Shown: positions 19,121 to 31,370, numbered from the stretch's first letter. The stretch: 56,725 nt of DNA from Gammaproteobacteria bacterium (GCA_026981985.1 JALSHZ010000093.1:1-56725); one strand, 5' to 3'. Translations and numbers: made by a program. The notes: generated by a model not told the origin, from the letters alone.

Positions 19121-19561
19121 CTAACGCCGAATATAGCGAACCTTGGTAAATCCAGAGGAGAGCACTTCCGGCTCGGCGCGGACGGCTTCCTGCAAGTTGG
19201 CAAAGGGACCAACCTGCAGTTTGAAATACTCGGTGCCGTCGTCAGCCTCTGCGAAAATGACGACAGGATGTTTGAGCGTGGCTTTCAGCTTTTTCTGCTG
19301 CTTTTCCGCGTTTTCGCGTGAGGTGTAGGCAGCCAACTGAAGGAAGTAACGCGTGTCGGTTGCTGGTGCTGCTTTCTTTGTGGCGGCAGCATCGCTGCCA
19401 GTGGGTTCCGCCTTTTCGTCATAGGCGCTTTGCCAGGCAGTCGAGCTGGAAGGTTTGCCGAAAAGTTTCTGCTGTCCCGTGCAACCGCTCAGGCTAACGA
19501 GAATCATCGTGATGGCGAAGGGGATGGTGAAGGCGAACAGTCGGGGGGTGGGTGTCGTCAT
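19121..19561 (-). CDS. SPOR-domain lipoprotein
   Basis: A 146-residue envelope protein. The N-terminus has a hydrophobic stretch ending in a lipobox-like LVSLSGC, giving a lipoprotein, then a short linker rich in Ala/Lys, and a SPOR domain (about residues 68-146; YFLQLAAYTSRENAEK, FKLQVGPFANLQEA, KVRYI). SPOR domains bind glycan strands stripped of peptides, mostly at division sites. The ATG at 19561 is chosen over a GTG at 19597 because it places the signal sequence normally. It lies 78 bp downstream of the coiled-coil gene of module 2 and in the same direction, so it probably belongs to that unit. Confidence 0.85.
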   Translation of the reverse strand: MTTPTPRLFAFTIPFAITMILVSLSGCTGQQKLFGKPSSSTAWQSAYDEKAEPTGSDAAATKKAAPATDTRYFLQLAAYTSRENAEKQQKKLKATLKHPVVIFAEADDGTEYFKLQVGPFANLQEAVRAEPEVLSSGFTKVRYIRR

Positions 19562-19639
19562 TTTCGGGATCCATGATGGTCCAAATGGGAGTGTCACAAG
19601 AGCTTACAATATTCGCCGTGGCATGAAAATCGCGGATTG

Positions 19640-20482
19640 TCAGGCCGCGCCTCTACCTTCTTCGGGAATCGCATCGAGCACGCCAGAAATTGTCTTGAGG
19701 CGCTCAAGATAGTCGTCTCGCTCGGTTCTGATGTCGATGATCTGTGTGGTCAGGTCTTCCATGTTGTCGCGCAGTTCGTTGACGCGCCGCTCGTACTCTT
19801 CTTTTTGCTGTTTCAGGTCTGCGACTTTTGACAGGAGCGACTCTTGTTCGTTGAGCAGCAGGTCGACTCTATCCTGATGCTCGTGTTTTTCGCTATCAAG
19901 CATTTCGATTTCACTGGAAAGTGACTCTCGTTCAGAGACGATTTCGAGCAGCTTTTTCTGTGCCTGTTTCGTTTCTGCAGAAAGATCGATCAGCTGGGTA
20001 TTGAGCAGGTTCTTCTCGTCAGAGGTCGCTTCGAGTTCCTGCTCCAGTTCACGCTTGGCGGCGGAGAGTGCAGCAACACGTTCGAGCAGTTGCTTGACCT
20101 TGCTGTTACTTTCGCGCAGCCGTTGCTGATAGGAATGGATCAGTGCGTCACGCTGCTTGATCTCATCATCGAGGTCGGTGAACTGCGCCTTGTTGATGCT
20201 TTTTTCCAGCGTCAGTGTTTGTGCCTTGGCTTCCATGCCGGTCAAGCGGATGCGGAACTCTGCAAGCTGTTTGAGCTGTTTGCGATAGGCATCTGCAAGC
20301 GCATGATTCTCTTTTTTCAGACGGTTTCGGTATTGCTCCAGGGCGTGATATTTTTCCTGCCATTCGGTCAGTTCGCGAATCGCGGCACGTTCGCGGGAGC
20401 GCGCGGTAAAGCGGCCGATGAACCAGCCGATACCTGTGGCAGCGGCAAGAAAGAGAAAGATCTGCGTCATCAGGTATTGCAT
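19640..20482 (-). CDS. membrane-anchored coiled-coil protein (module 2)
   Basis: A 280-residue paralogue of the protein at 14882-15769. The N-terminal helix (about residues 5-23) is followed by GRFTARSRERAAIREL, again basic on the presumed cytoplasmic side, then about 220 residues of coiled coil. The conserved C-terminal signature is EDLTTQIIDIRTERD. The start codon overlaps the stop of the BON gene by one base, the same arrangement as in module 1. No recognised domain; function unknown. Confidence 0.8.
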   Translation of the reverse strand: MQYLMTQIFLFLAAATGIGWFIGRFTARSRERAAIRELTEWQEKYHALEQYRNRLKKENHALADAYRKQLKQLAEFRIRLTGMEAKAQTLTLEKSINKAQFTDLDDEIKQRDALIHSYQQRLRESNSKVKQLLERVAALSAAKRELEQELEATSDEKNLLNTQLIDLSAETKQAQKKLLEIVSERESLSSEIEMLDSEKHEHQDRVDLLLNEQESLLSKVADLKQQKEEYERRVNELRDNMEDLTTQIIDIRTERDDYLERLKTISGVLDAIPEEGRGAA

Positions 20483-20928
20483 CAGTTCTCGAACTCCTGA
20501 TTCGGGGCTTGCTGTGTCGGAAGGGTGAGGGCGGGTGGGTGCTCGATTGCGGTATTTGTAACAATAGAAGCAGAATCGGAGGTGACGCTATGGTCAATGG
20601 TGGCGATGTCGATAGCCACGGGGCGTGATTTCTGGTTGTTGGTGGCGCTTTCCTGACTCCAGCTCGTTTCTACCCGGCGCACACCGGTTGTGTTGCGCAG
20701 CAGACCCACCGCTTTGGCTGCCGCCTCGTCGCTGGGTGGTGTGCCAGACAGGCTGAGGTCGCGCCCGTCGATACTGACCAGTACCCACGCCATGCCGTGG
20801 GATTTCAAGGTTTGTTTAGCATTGGCGAGCACTTCAGACTCGATGGTGGGTGGAATGGTGTAAAGGCATAGCGCGAATACGGCTACCAGTAGAGTGTATC
20901 CGGTGAGCTTGAGAATCCAGCGCATCAT
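20482..20928 (-). CDS. membrane-anchored BON-domain protein (module 2)
   Basis: A 148-residue protein with one N-terminal membrane helix (about residues 8-27) and a single BON-like domain (about 32-95) including SIDGRDLSLSGTPPSDEAA and LLRNTTGVRRVETSW. This matches residues 27-90 of the OmpA/BON protein at 13779, but there is no OmpA domain; after residue 100 the chain is low-complexity. AGGA eight bases upstream supports the ATG. It is the first gene of the leftward group BON, coiled coil, SPOR lipoprotein. TACAAT at about 21027-21032 on this strand could be a -10 box, without a clear -35. Confidence 0.8.
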   Translation of the reverse strand: MMRWILKLTGYTLLVAVFALCLYTIPPTIESEVLANAKQTLKSHGMAWVLVSIDGRDLSLSGTPPSDEAAAKAVGLLRNTTGVRRVETSWSQESATNNQKSRPVAIDIATIDHSVTSDSASIVTNTAIEHPPALTLPTQQAPNQEFEN

Positions 20929-21098
20929 TGCGTAATCCTGATCGTGAAACCCGAAGGTCGAAACATCCTGTCCGCTGTCACGGAACCTTCCTGCAATTCT
21001 AGGACAGAAGAGGCCGTGAATAATGTGGATTGTATCACTTTTCTAGTAATCCGTTACTATAGGTTATTTTCCTAAGTTACTGTTTCATAAATGGTGGG

Positions 21099-22094
21099 CT
21101 AGTGCGCGGGTGCGTTGATGCGGCGCCACAGGGCACGCCCGGCAAATGCCAGAAAGACTGGCCCGCCGATGATGAAGTACCAATAGTAGGTAACGAAACG
21201 CCAGGCGAGCAGGGTGGCGGCGATGGAGCTTGCACCAAGCCAGGGTGCCAGCAGAATGGTAAAACTGATCTCGACGCTGCCGCTGCCGCCAGGTAGTAGC
21301 GTCATCTGTCCAATGCCGAGGCTGAACATCTGAATAAAAAACAGATAGGACCACGGGACGTGAAATCCCAAGGCTTCGATGATGAGGTAGAGGGCTGAGT
21401 AGCGCAGCATCCAGTGACCGGCGGCGAGCACGTAGATTGAGGACAGTCGCCAGCGGGAGAACCCAAGAATCAGTCCCAGTCCGTGACGGAAGCGAATCAC
21501 CCAGCGGGCAATATTCTTGCGCCGCCACGCCGACACCTTGAAACGCGCCAATAGCTTGCCGCTCCACAACAGCACCGGGCGGTAGTGCCGGGCAAAGAAC
21601 CATAACCCGGCGAAACCGCCGACCAGCAACATAGCCATTGTCGCGATCTGGAAACCGAGGTGAAAATCCTCAGGGCCGGTCAGCAGCACCAGCGCCAGTA
21701 CCATCAATGCAGTAACAAAGAAGAACAGATCCAGAATCTGCTCCAGTGCGAATACCGAGGCGGCTTTCGCCGAACTCAAGCCATGCCGGTGCAACAGATA
21801 GGTCTCGGTAATGGCGGCGCCGGTACCAGCAGGCGTTGCAGAACTGGCGAATTCTGACGCAAGTACTGTCGCTAATGCTTTACCCGGTGCGATCGATTCA
21901 CCGACGCCTCGCATGATCAGCTTGAGCTTCAAGGCCTGCGCCACCCAACCCAGCGACACCATTGCCACACCGGCAGCCACGATACTGAGCGGGATCTTGC
22001 GCAGCTCCGCCAAGCCGTCCCAACCACCAATGACGAAGGGTATCAGCAGGCTGAGCGGTAATGCCGCCGCCAGCAACCACCAGGGGCGCTTCAT
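21099..22094 (-). CDS. lysylphosphatidylglycerol synthase TM-region / YbhN-like membrane protein
   Basis: A 331-residue integral membrane protein with about eight hydrophobic helices. The pattern and segments such as LASEFASSATPAGTGAAITETYLL, FALEQILDLFFF and QMTLLPGGSGSVE match the UPF0104 / LPG_synthase_TM family, whose members include the membrane part of MprF flippases and YbhN. Without the soluble synthase domain, a lipid transport or flipping role is likely but the substrate is unknown. It is transcribed alone to the left and is not part of the polysaccharide locus 8 kb away. Confidence 0.85.
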   Translation of the reverse strand: MKRPWWLLAAALPLSLLIPFVIGGWDGLAELRKIPLSIVAAGVAMVSLGWVAQALKLKLIMRGVGESIAPGKALATVLASEFASSATPAGTGAAITETYLLHRHGLSSAKAASVFALEQILDLFFFVTALMVLALVLLTGPEDFHLGFQIATMAMLLVGGFAGLWFFARHYRPVLLWSGKLLARFKVSAWRRKNIARWVIRFRHGLGLILGFSRWRLSSIYVLAAGHWMLRYSALYLIIEALGFHVPWSYLFFIQMFSLGIGQMTLLPGGSGSVEISFTILLAPWLGASSIAATLLAWRFVTYYWYFIIGGPVFLAFAGRALWRRINAPAH

Positions 22095-22379
22095 GGGCGG
22101 GTTTCCACGGGAGCAGGGGCTAGATACATAAAAGTTTAATAAAACAGTGAGTTATGTTCAATATTATAGGTTGTATCTAGTCTCCGCCATAGTTTTTGTC
22201 ACAGTTTGGTTCGAATTACTTGGCGGATTTTGTCACACGATTGTGTGGCGAGCGTAGTGTGTGCCATGCTGGGGCCAGTGGCACGCTGGTGAGAACTGCC
22301 ATTCAGTTTGCCGCCATCTGGTATACGACAAGAGGTGTTGATTTTCCGTTCCGGCAGAATTACGGCATACTGTTGCCCA
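22095..22379. other. divergent intergenic region between the YbhN-like gene and the copper efflux operon
   Basis: An AT-rich stretch at about 22128-22185 could hold promoters for either side, but no pair of boxes is convincing. I did not find a clear CueR- or CusR-type operator palindrome. No gene is visible. Confidence 0.35.
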
Positions 22380-22766
22380 ATGCGAATCACAAGGCAAACA
22401 AGCGGAAAAATCCTGAGCATCGTGCTGACGGCTTGTCTATTGCTGGCGACAATGCCGTCGTCATGGGCGCTGAGTCTCGATGACAGGTCAGCGCAGCTGG
22501 ACGGGCATGAGGTATCGTCCCAGCAGTCGTTGCCCTGTCATTGTGACGACGAGCAGAAAACACGCGGCGGCAGCTGTTGTGATGACAGACAGTCGGCCGA
22601 CTGCTGTGAGGGATGTCAGTTCGGGATCGCCAGTCTCTCGCCTTCTATTGCCGCTGTTTTCTCTTCATCGGCTCCCGTAGTCAGTGGTGACCAACTGCTG
22701 GTGGGTTACGCCTTTGTCATTAAACCTTCCTTTGTCTCAATTCTATTGCGCCCCCCTCGGCACTGA
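22380..22766 (+). CDS. small exported cysteine-rich protein preceding the efflux operon
   Basis: A 128-residue protein, family not recognised. A signal peptide (ILSIVLTACLLLATMPSSWA) precedes a compact Cys/His cluster, CHCDDEQ then SCCDD, DCCEGC, with eight cysteines in about 30 residues, followed by a hydrophobic stretch. Such a cluster suggests binding of copper, silver or another soft metal in the periplasm. It is 97 bp upstream of the cusC-like gene on the same strand, so it may buffer metal for the pump, a place held by CusF in E. coli. The ATG at 22380 lacks a clear ribosome binding site; an upstream in-frame start would spoil the signal peptide. Confidence 0.65.
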   Translation: MRITRQTSGKILSIVLTACLLLATMPSSWALSLDDRSAQLDGHEVSSQQSLPCHCDDEQKTRGGSCCDDRQSADCCEGCQFGIASLSPSIAAVFSSSAPVVSGDQLLVGYAFVIKPSFVSILLRPPRH

Positions 22767-22863
22767 TTTCGATCGCCGGCATCACAGCCTGTTAATACAT
22801 CTTGCAATGGCGTAACGCGTCGTTGTTAACGGCTTGTCACGATTTATTTCCTCGGGGGGATTC

Positions 22864-24150
22864 ATGAACCCATTTTGCTCCTCAAGCGGCGGGCGCATTG
22901 TCGTCGCGTTGATGTTTTTCCTTATTGTCGTTCATCCGCTGCAGGCGGATGACAATTCCGAACCGGTTCTCCACTTGCGGGATGCCGAGTATCTTGCCTT
23001 GGCTGCTGACCAGCGCCTGGTCGCAGCGCAGTTGAGGATGCTAGCGCTGCAGGAAACTGTCCAGGCTAGCGCAGAGCTGGAAGATCCCCAGGGCAGACTT
23101 GTTCTGCAAAGCCTGCCGGTGGACAGTTTCGACTTTGGTCAGGAGCCGATGACGCAACTACTGGTCGGTATCAAGCAGCCGTTTCCGGCGGGTAGCACGC
23201 GGCAGTTGCGCCGTGCCAAAAATGTTGCGCAAGTGTCCGAAGCAAATGCCGAACTGGCGGAACGTCGTGCCATGGTGCTGAGATCCGTGCGGCTGGCGTG
23301 GTTGGTGGTCTATGCTGCGGTGGCCGAGCAGCGGCTGCTGGCCCAGGAGCAGGGGTTGTTACGTCAGACACAGCCATTGCTGGAAGGGGCCTATCGCGCT
23401 GGCAAGAATCGACAACTCGATTTGGCGCGGCTGCGGCTGCGCATTGCACAGACCGAGGCAAATTTGGTGGCATCAGGCAGCCAGGAGCGGGCACAGCGGG
23501 CTGTGCTGGCACAGTGGGTCGAAGATGTTGATGTCAGAACCTGGCCAAAACAACTGCCGGATACGCTGGAACGCGCCCCCGCTGTCTCGCCAGACGCCAA
23601 CCTTCAGTTGGTGCAGCTGGCTGCCCGCGAGGCGGTGGTCGAGCAGGATATCGCGTTGGCAAAGGAACAATTCAAACCGGCCTGGGCGGCAGAATTGAGT
23701 TATGGCGTCAGAGAGTCGCGTAGCGATTTGCTGAGCTTGGGTGTATCGCTGTCGCTACCGGTCGCCAAGGCCAATCGGCAGACCCCTGAGCTGGAGGGTA
23801 AACGCAAAATACTTGCCTCAGTCAAAGCGGAGCGCCACTACCGCCATGATGAGGTCAGTGCTGTGCTACAGCGGTTGCAGCAGGAGGTGGACGCGCTATC
23901 GCGGCAGATCGCTATCTATCAGCAACAGATCATCCCCGAACGTCAGACCATTATGCAGTTGGTCGATTCCGACTACAGCGCCGGGAAGGCGAGCGCCAGC
24001 GACGTGATCGAAGCCGACACGCAGCTGGTCAACAGCCAGCGTCAGCTGTTGCAGCTGGAAATCGGGCGTGCGCGCAAGATTATTGAAATTCGTTATCTGA
24101 GCGGCGAGCAGGAACCACTGGGCGCCAGCAGCCAGGAGACAAATCCATGA
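22864..24150 (+). CDS. TolC-family outer-membrane efflux protein (CusC/CzcC-like)
   Basis: The outer-membrane channel of a tripartite metal pump (428 residues). It has a signal peptide ending near HPLQADD and the two-fold repeated long helical hairpins of the TolC fold, seen as leucine- and glutamine-rich segments (for example about 170-230 and 340-410). The ATG at 22864 follows a GGGGGGA site; an upstream in-frame TTG is disfavoured. It overlaps the next gene by ATGA, so the three pump genes are one operon. Confidence 0.9.
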   Translation: MNPFCSSSGGRIVVALMFFLIVVHPLQADDNSEPVLHLRDAEYLALAADQRLVAAQLRMLALQETVQASAELEDPQGRLVLQSLPVDSFDFGQEPMTQLLVGIKQPFPAGSTRQLRRAKNVAQVSEANAELAERRAMVLRSVRLAWLVVYAAVAEQRLLAQEQGLLRQTQPLLEGAYRAGKNRQLDLARLRLRIAQTEANLVASGSQERAQRAVLAQWVEDVDVRTWPKQLPDTLERAPAVSPDANLQLVQLAAREAVVEQDIALAKEQFKPAWAAELSYGVRESRSDLLSLGVSLSLPVAKANRQTPELEGKRKILASVKAERHYRHDEVSAVLQRLQQEVDALSRQIAIYQQQIIPERQTIMQLVDSDYSAGKASASDVIEADTQLVNSQRQLLQLEIGRARKIIEIRYLSGEQEPLGASSQETNP

Positions 24151-25364
24151 AACTACTCTTCGCCTTTTTTCTGAGCATTGTGTTGTTGTTTGCTGCTGGT
24201 TGTTTGCCAGAGCAGGAAAATACTGCCGAGCAGGTACAGGAATCTGCCTTGGAACACGCCGAAAAACATGCCGACCCTGACTATGTATGTCCAATGCATC
24301 CCCAAATCATTCGTGATGAGCCCGGTAGCTGCCCGATTTGTGGCATGGATCTGGTGCCCAAGTTCAGTGATGGCAAGCAGACGGATGATGACTTTCCCGG
24401 TATTTCGGTCAGCCCCGAGATCCAGCGCTCAATGGGGCTGCGCACCACCACCGTCAGCCGGGAGACGCTGTGGCGCTATATCAAGACGGTTGGGCGGGTC
24501 GAGTATAACGAGGATGATCTGTTGCATCTGCATCCTCGCAGCAGTGGATGGGTTGAAAAACTGTTTGTCCGCAGTCTGGGCGAACGGGTGACGAAAGGTC
24601 AAAAACTGCTGGCGTACTATTCGCCGGAAATCTATTCCGCTCAGGAAGAATACCTTGTGGCACTGCGTTCCGCTCGCAAGGAGTTGACGCGCTCGTCGGA
24701 AAAACGACTGGAGTTGCTGGGTGTGCCCAAGCGTGTAATCCGGCAGATCGAAAAAAGCGGCAAGGCGATGCGCTCGGTGCCGCTGTTGGCGCCTGCCGAT
24801 GGTGTCATCGCAGCTATGGGTTTGCGTGAAGGCATGTATATCCAGCCGACTTCGGAGCTGTTCACGTTTGCGCAGTTGGCTGATGTCTGGGTCAAGGTCG
24901 ATGTTTTCGAACACCAGATCGATTGGGTCGAGCAGGGTAATGCGGTCGAAATCCGGGTGGCTGCATTGCCCGGACGGGTGTGGAAGGGAACGGTGGACTA
25001 TATCTACCCGGAACTCGATCCCGGCACGTTGACGCTGACGCTGCGAATCCGTGTGCAGAATCTTGAAGAGCAGCTGCGGCCAAATATGTTTGCCGATGTC
25101 GTGATCTACGGCGGGCCGAAAAAGGATGTGCTTGCGGTGCCGCGTGAGGCACTGATTCTTGCGCCGCAGAAAAATCGCGTCGTGGTGCAAACCGCTGATG
25201 GTGAATTCAAACCCGTTGAAGTCGAGACGGGCATGTTCAGCGGTGGCCGGGTTGAAATTCTCTCGGGGCTGTCCGAGGGCGATGTGATTGTCGATGCTGG
25301 CCAGTTCCTGATCGATTCCGAGTCCAACCTGGAAGCGAGCTTGCGCCGCTTCGCCGCACAGTAG
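24147..25364 (+). CDS. periplasmic adaptor (CusB-like) with N-terminal heavy-metal-binding domain
   Basis: Membrane fusion protein linking CusA to the outer channel (405 residues). A lipobox (LLFAAGC) follows the signal sequence. Residues 46-72 form a small metal-binding motif, YVCPMHP then [13 protein letters not shown], often fused to copper/silver adaptors. The adaptor body has the lipoyl/barrel-sandwich half-motifs ([36 protein letters not shown]), a beta-barrel and the membrane-proximal ending [21 protein letters not shown] typical of CusB. It overlaps the upstream gene by four bases and precedes cusA by nine. Confidence 0.93.
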   Translation: MKLLFAFFLSIVLLFAAGCLPEQENTAEQVQESALEHAEKHADPDYVCPMHPQIIRDEPGSCPICGMDLVPKFSDGKQTDDDFPGISVSPEIQRSMGLRTTTVSRETLWRYIKTVGRVEYNEDDLLHLHPRSSGWVEKLFVRSLGERVTKGQKLLAYYSPEIYSAQEEYLVALRSARKELTRSSEKRLELLGVPKRVIRQIEKSGKAMRSVPLLAPADGVIAAMGLREGMYIQPTSELFTFAQLADVWVKVDVFEHQIDWVEQGNAVEIRVAALPGRVWKGTVDYIYPELDPGTLTLTLRIRVQNLEEQLRPNMFADVVIYGGPKKDVLAVPREALILAPQKNRVVVQTADGEFKPVEVETGMFSGGRVEILSGLSEGDVIVDAGQFLIDSESNLEASLRRFAAQ

Positions 25365-25373
25365 AGGCGCATC

Positions 25374-28300
25374 ATGCTACGCACCATCATTACGCATTCG
25401 ATCAAAAACCGTTTCCTCATTTTATTACTCACGTTATTGCTGGTCATCTGGGGGGTGGTTTCGGTTTTTCGTACGCCGCTCGATGCGATCCCGGATCTTT
25501 CCGATGTCCAGGTGATCATCAAGACCTCCTTCACTGGGCAGTCGCCGCAGGTGGTTGAGGATCAAGTCACTTACCCCATTACGACGACGATGATGAAGGT
25601 GCCGCGCGCCGAGGTGGTGCGTGGTTACTCGTTTTTTGGTGATTCCTATGTCTATGTGATTTTCGAGGAGGGCACCGATCTGTATTGGGCGCGGGCTCGT
25701 GTGCTCGAATATCTGAACCAGGCGACTGCTGATCTTCCTGCCACCGCGCAGCCCGCACTGGGGCCGGATGCAACCGGTGTTGGCTGGGTCTATGAATATG
25801 CATTGGTGGATCGCAGCGGCCAGTATGATTTATCCGAATTGCGCTCATTGCAGGACTGGTTTTTGAAATTCGAGTTGCAATCGGTGCCGGGCGTGGCGGA
25901 AATCGCCACGGTGGGCGGCATGTTGAAGCAGTACCAGGTCACCGCCAATCCAGATCGTTTGCGGGCCTATGGCATCCCGTTGTCGCGGCTCAAACAGGCA
26001 TTGCAGCGGGCCAACAACGAGGTGGGTGGTTCCGTCATTGATATTGCCGAGGCGGAATACATGCTGCGCGGCAAGGGCTACCTTTCCGGTGTCGAAGACA
26101 TTGAAACCGTACCGGTAGGTATCAACAAGGCGACGGGTGCGCCCATCCTGGTACGCGATCTTGCCCAGGTGAATATCGGCCCGCAAATGCGGCGCGGCAT
26201 TGCCGAGCTGGATGGCGAAAGTGAAGTTGTTGGTGGGATCGTCGTCATGCGCTATGGCGAAAATGCCTTGGAGGTGATAGAGCGTATCAAGGCGCGCATT
26301 GAAGCATTGAAGCAGGGATTGCCCGAGGGCGTCGAGATCGTCGAGACCTATGACCGCTCGCAACTGATCGAGCGCGCGGTCAAGAATCTGGGCGAAAAGC
26401 TGGTCGAGGAGTTTGCCATCGTCGCGCTGGTGTGCATCGTGTTTCTGTTCCATCTGCGTTCGGCGCTGGTTGCAATCGTTGCGCTGCCGGTGGGTATTCT
26501 GGTCGCCTTCATCGTTATGAACACGCAGGGAATCAACGCCAATATCATGTCTTTAGGTGGCATTGCGATCGCCATCGGCGCCATGGTCGATGCCGCGATC
26601 GTGATGATTGAAAATGCGCACAAACAGCTGGAAAAGTGGATGAACAGCTTTGGTCGCAAGCCCGACAAGCATGAGCGCTGGGAGATTATTACCGAGGCCG
26701 CTGCCGAGGTGGGTCCGGCGCTGTTTTTCTCATTGCTGATTATTACCCTGAGTTTCGTCCCTGTGCTGGTGTTGCAGGCTCAGGAAGGGCGCTTGTTTGC
26801 ACCGTTGGCTTACACCAAGACCTATGCCATGGCGGCGGCCGCCGGGCTGTCGGTAACCCTGATACCCGTGCTGATGGGGTATTTCATTCGCGGCAGGATT
26901 CCAGCTGAGGAATCCAATCCACTCAACAAATTGCTGATTGCGATATACCGGCCATTGTTGCGGCTGGTATTGCGCTTTCCCCGCACAACCATACTCCTGG
27001 CGGCACTGAGTCTGCTGTCGGTGATCGTCCCGTTGCAGGATCTGGGGACCGAGTTCATGCCGGAGCTGGAGGAGGGAGATCTGTTGTACATGCCCACCAC
27101 ATTGCCCGGTCTGTCGGTGGGCAAGGCAACAGAAATCCTGCAACAAACGGATCGCATCATCAAAACCTTTCCTGAAGTCAAACGGGTATTCGGAAAAATC
27201 GGCCGGGCAGATACCGCGACCGATCCGGCACCACTGACCATGATCGAAACGACGATTCAGTTGCAGGAAAAATCACGCTGGCGACCCGGTATGACCATCG
27301 ACAAGCTGATCAGGGAAATGGATGCCGCGATCCAGTTCCCCGGCCTGACCAATGCCTGGGTGCAGCCGATTAAGACGCGAATCGACATGTTGGCAACCGG
27401 CATCAAGACGCCAGTGGGCATCAAGGTGGCTGGCCCCGATCTGGCGGTGATCGAAGAGATCGGCAAACAGCTTGAAGCGGTCGTGAGTCAGGTCGAAGGC
27501 ACGGCCTCGGTCTATTCCGAGCGGGTGGCCGGTGGCCGCTATATCGACATCGTGCCGGATCGGGTCAAGGCGGCACGCTTTGGTCTGAACATCGATGACA
27601 TCAATGATGTGATTGCCGGTGCGCTGGGTGGCATGGATGTGACCTGGACTGTTGAAGGGCTGGAGCGTTATCCCGTCAATCTGCGGTACCCACGTGAGAG
27701 CAGGGATGACCTCGACAAATTGCGCAATCTGCCATTGGTGACGCCAACCGGCGCTCATATTCCCCTGTCGCGCATCGCAACCATCAGCGTGGTTGATGGC
27801 CCGCCGATGATCAAGAGCGAGAATGCCCGGCCCAATGGTTGGACATTTGTCGATATTCGTGATGTCGATCTGGGCTCCTACATCGGGCGGGCGCAACAGG
27901 CTGTGCGTGAAGGCGTTGAATTGCCGCCAGGATATTCGATTACCTGGTCCGGTCAGTATGAGTACCTGCTGCGGGCGAAGCAGCGGTTTCAACTGGTGAT
28001 TCCCATCACCCTGCTGATGATTTTCATTCTGCTGTTCATGACGTTCAATCGCATCGGCGAGGCCGTGCTTATCATGGGTACCTTGCCGTTCGCGCTGACC
28101 GGCGGGTTATGGCTGTTGTGGTGGCTCGACTACAACTTTTCCGTTGCCGTTGCGGTAGGGTTCATTGCCTTGGCTGGAGTGGCGGCTGAGTTTGGCGTCG
28201 TCATGCTGCTTTATTTGAACAACAGCCTGGATGAATGGTGCGAACATCAACGCCTCAACAGCATGGATGACCTGAAAGGCGCCATCATGGAAGGGGCTGT

Positions 28301-28517
28301 GCTGAGGGTGCGCCCAAAAGCGATGACGGTGGCGGTGATCATCGCCGGCCTGATCCCGATCATGCTCGGGTCGGGGACAGGCTCAGACGTCATGCAGAAA
28401 ATCGCAGCGCCCATGATCGGCGGCATGATTACCGCACCACTGCTCTCACTGTTCGTGATCCCGGCCATCTACTTGTTGATGAAGAAAAAACTGTGTCGAC
28501 AGGAGAGGCAAGCATAG
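25374..28517 (+). CDS. cusA: copper/silver efflux RND pump (CusA-like)
   Basis: Inner-membrane proton-driven pump of 1047 residues, the same length as E. coli CusA. Twelve membrane helices are expected, with the HME-RND signature GAMVDAAIVMIENAHKQLE typical of the monovalent Cu(I)/Ag(I) group rather than Czc pumps. The three metal-site methionines fall at M573 (YMPTTLPG), M623 (TMIETTIQL) and M672 (RIDMLATGIK), identical in number to E. coli. The end of the protein (LRVRPKAMTVAVIIAGLIPIM, APMIGGMITAPLLSLF) also follows CusA. It completes the cys-rich protein/cusC/cusB/cusA operon; no cusRS regulator is in the window. Confidence 0.96.
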   Translation: MLRTIITHSIKNRFLILLLTLLLVIWGVVSVFRTPLDAIPDLSDVQVIIKTSFTGQSPQVVEDQVTYPITTTMMKVPRAEVVRGYSFFGDSYVYVIFEEGTDLYWARARVLEYLNQATADLPATAQPALGPDATGVGWVYEYALVDRSGQYDLSELRSLQDWFLKFELQSVPGVAEIATVGGMLKQYQVTANPDRLRAYGIPLSRLKQALQRANNEVGGSVIDIAEAEYMLRGKGYLSGVEDIETVPVGINKATGAPILVRDLAQVNIGPQMRRGIAELDGESEVVGGIVVMRYGENALEVIERIKARIEALKQGLPEGVEIVETYDRSQLIERAVKNLGEKLVEEFAIVALVCIVFLFHLRSALVAIVALPVGILVAFIVMNTQGINANIMSLGGIAIAIGAMVDAAIVMIENAHKQLEKWMNSFGRKPDKHERWEIITEAAAEVGPALFFSLLIITLSFVPVLVLQAQEGRLFAPLAYTKTYAMAAAAGLSVTLIPVLMGYFIRGRIPAEESNPLNKLLIAIYRPLLRLVLRFPRTTILLAALSLLSVIVPLQDLGTEFMPELEEGDLLYMPTTLPGLSVGKATEILQQTDRIIKTFPEVKRVFGKIGRADTATDPAPLTMIETTIQLQEKSRWRPGMTIDKLIREMDAAIQFPGLTNAWVQPIKTRIDMLATGIKTPVGIKVAGPDLAVIEEIGKQLEAVVSQVEGTASVYSERVAGGRYIDIVPDRVKAARFGLNIDDINDVIAGALGGMDVTWTVEGLERYPVNLRYPRESRDDLDKLRNLPLVTPTGAHIPLSRIATISVVDGPPMIKSENARPNGWTFVDIRDVDLGSYIGRAQQAVREGVELPPGYSITWSGQYEYLLRAKQRFQLVIPITLLMIFILLFMTFNRIGEAVLIMGTLPFALTGGLWLLWWLDYNFSVAVAVGFIALAGVAAEFGVVMLLYLNNSLDEWCEHQRLNSMDDLKGAIMEGAVLRVRPKAMTVAVIIAGLIPIMLGSGTGSDVMQKIAAPMIGGMITAPLLSLFVIPAIYLLMKKKLCRQERQA

Positions 28518-28554
28518 TAGGAGAGGTGGTGTAGCCCGCATTTCTCACCAGGGG

Positions 28555-29190
28555 TTATGGTGCCAGGCGGGCGATTTCCCAGTGACTTTCTTTGCGGCGG
28601 TATTCGAAGCGGTCGTGGAGGCGGTTGGGTCGGCCTTGCCAGAATTCTACGATGTCGGGTACGACGCGGTAGCCTCCCCAGAAGTCGGGCAGGGGGACTT
28701 TCCCGCTCTTGAATTTGCGCTTCATTTCATCGAGCTTCATGTCGAGGATTTTGCGGCTGGTGATGACGTTGCTCTGATTCGATACCCAGGCACCGAGCTG
28801 GCTGCCGTGGGGGCGGGTGAGAAAATATTTCATTGATTCCGTCGTGGAGATTTTCTCCGCACGTCCGGCGATTTCCACCTGGCGTTCCAGTTCGGTCCAG
28901 GGAAACAGCAGGCAGACGTTGGGGTTTGCTTCGATCTCGCGCGCTTTCTGGCTGCCGTAGTTGGTGAAGAAGACAAAGCCTTTTTGGTCGAAAGTTTTCA
29001 GCAGTACGGTGCGTGCCGAGGGTTTGCAGTCGGCGGATACCGTTGCCAGGGTCATGGCATTGGGGTCGGTAATGCTGGCGCGGGTGGCTTGCTCGAACCA
29101 TTTCTCGAACTGGCTGACGGGGTCGCCGGCGAGATCGGCGCGGTGGAGGCCGCCGCGGGTGTATTCACGGCGGTAATCACTGATGTCCAT
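28555..29190 (-). CDS. pdxH: pyridoxamine 5'-phosphate oxidase
   Basis: FMN enzyme that oxidises pyridoxine or pyridoxamine 5'-phosphate to pyridoxal 5'-phosphate (211 residues). The start [15 protein letters not shown], the FMN-binding [24 protein letters not shown], the [10 protein letters not shown] segment and the C-terminal signature [14 protein letters not shown] are all typical. It lies 10 bp downstream of pgm in the same direction and is convergent with cusA. Its product serves IscS, further along in the window, as cofactor. Confidence 0.97.
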   Translation of the reverse strand: MDISDYRREYTRGGLHRADLAGDPVSQFEKWFEQATRASITDPNAMTLATVSADCKPSARTVLLKTFDQKGFVFFTNYGSQKAREIEANPNVCLLFPWTELERQVEIAGRAEKISTTESMKYFLTRPHGSQLGAWVSNQSNVITSRKILDMKLDEMKRKFKSGKVPLPDFWGGYRVVPDIVEFWQGRPNRLHDRFEYRRKESHWEIARLAP

Positions 29191-29200
29191 GTTGTCGTGC

Positions 29201-31370
<2,170 letters not shown>

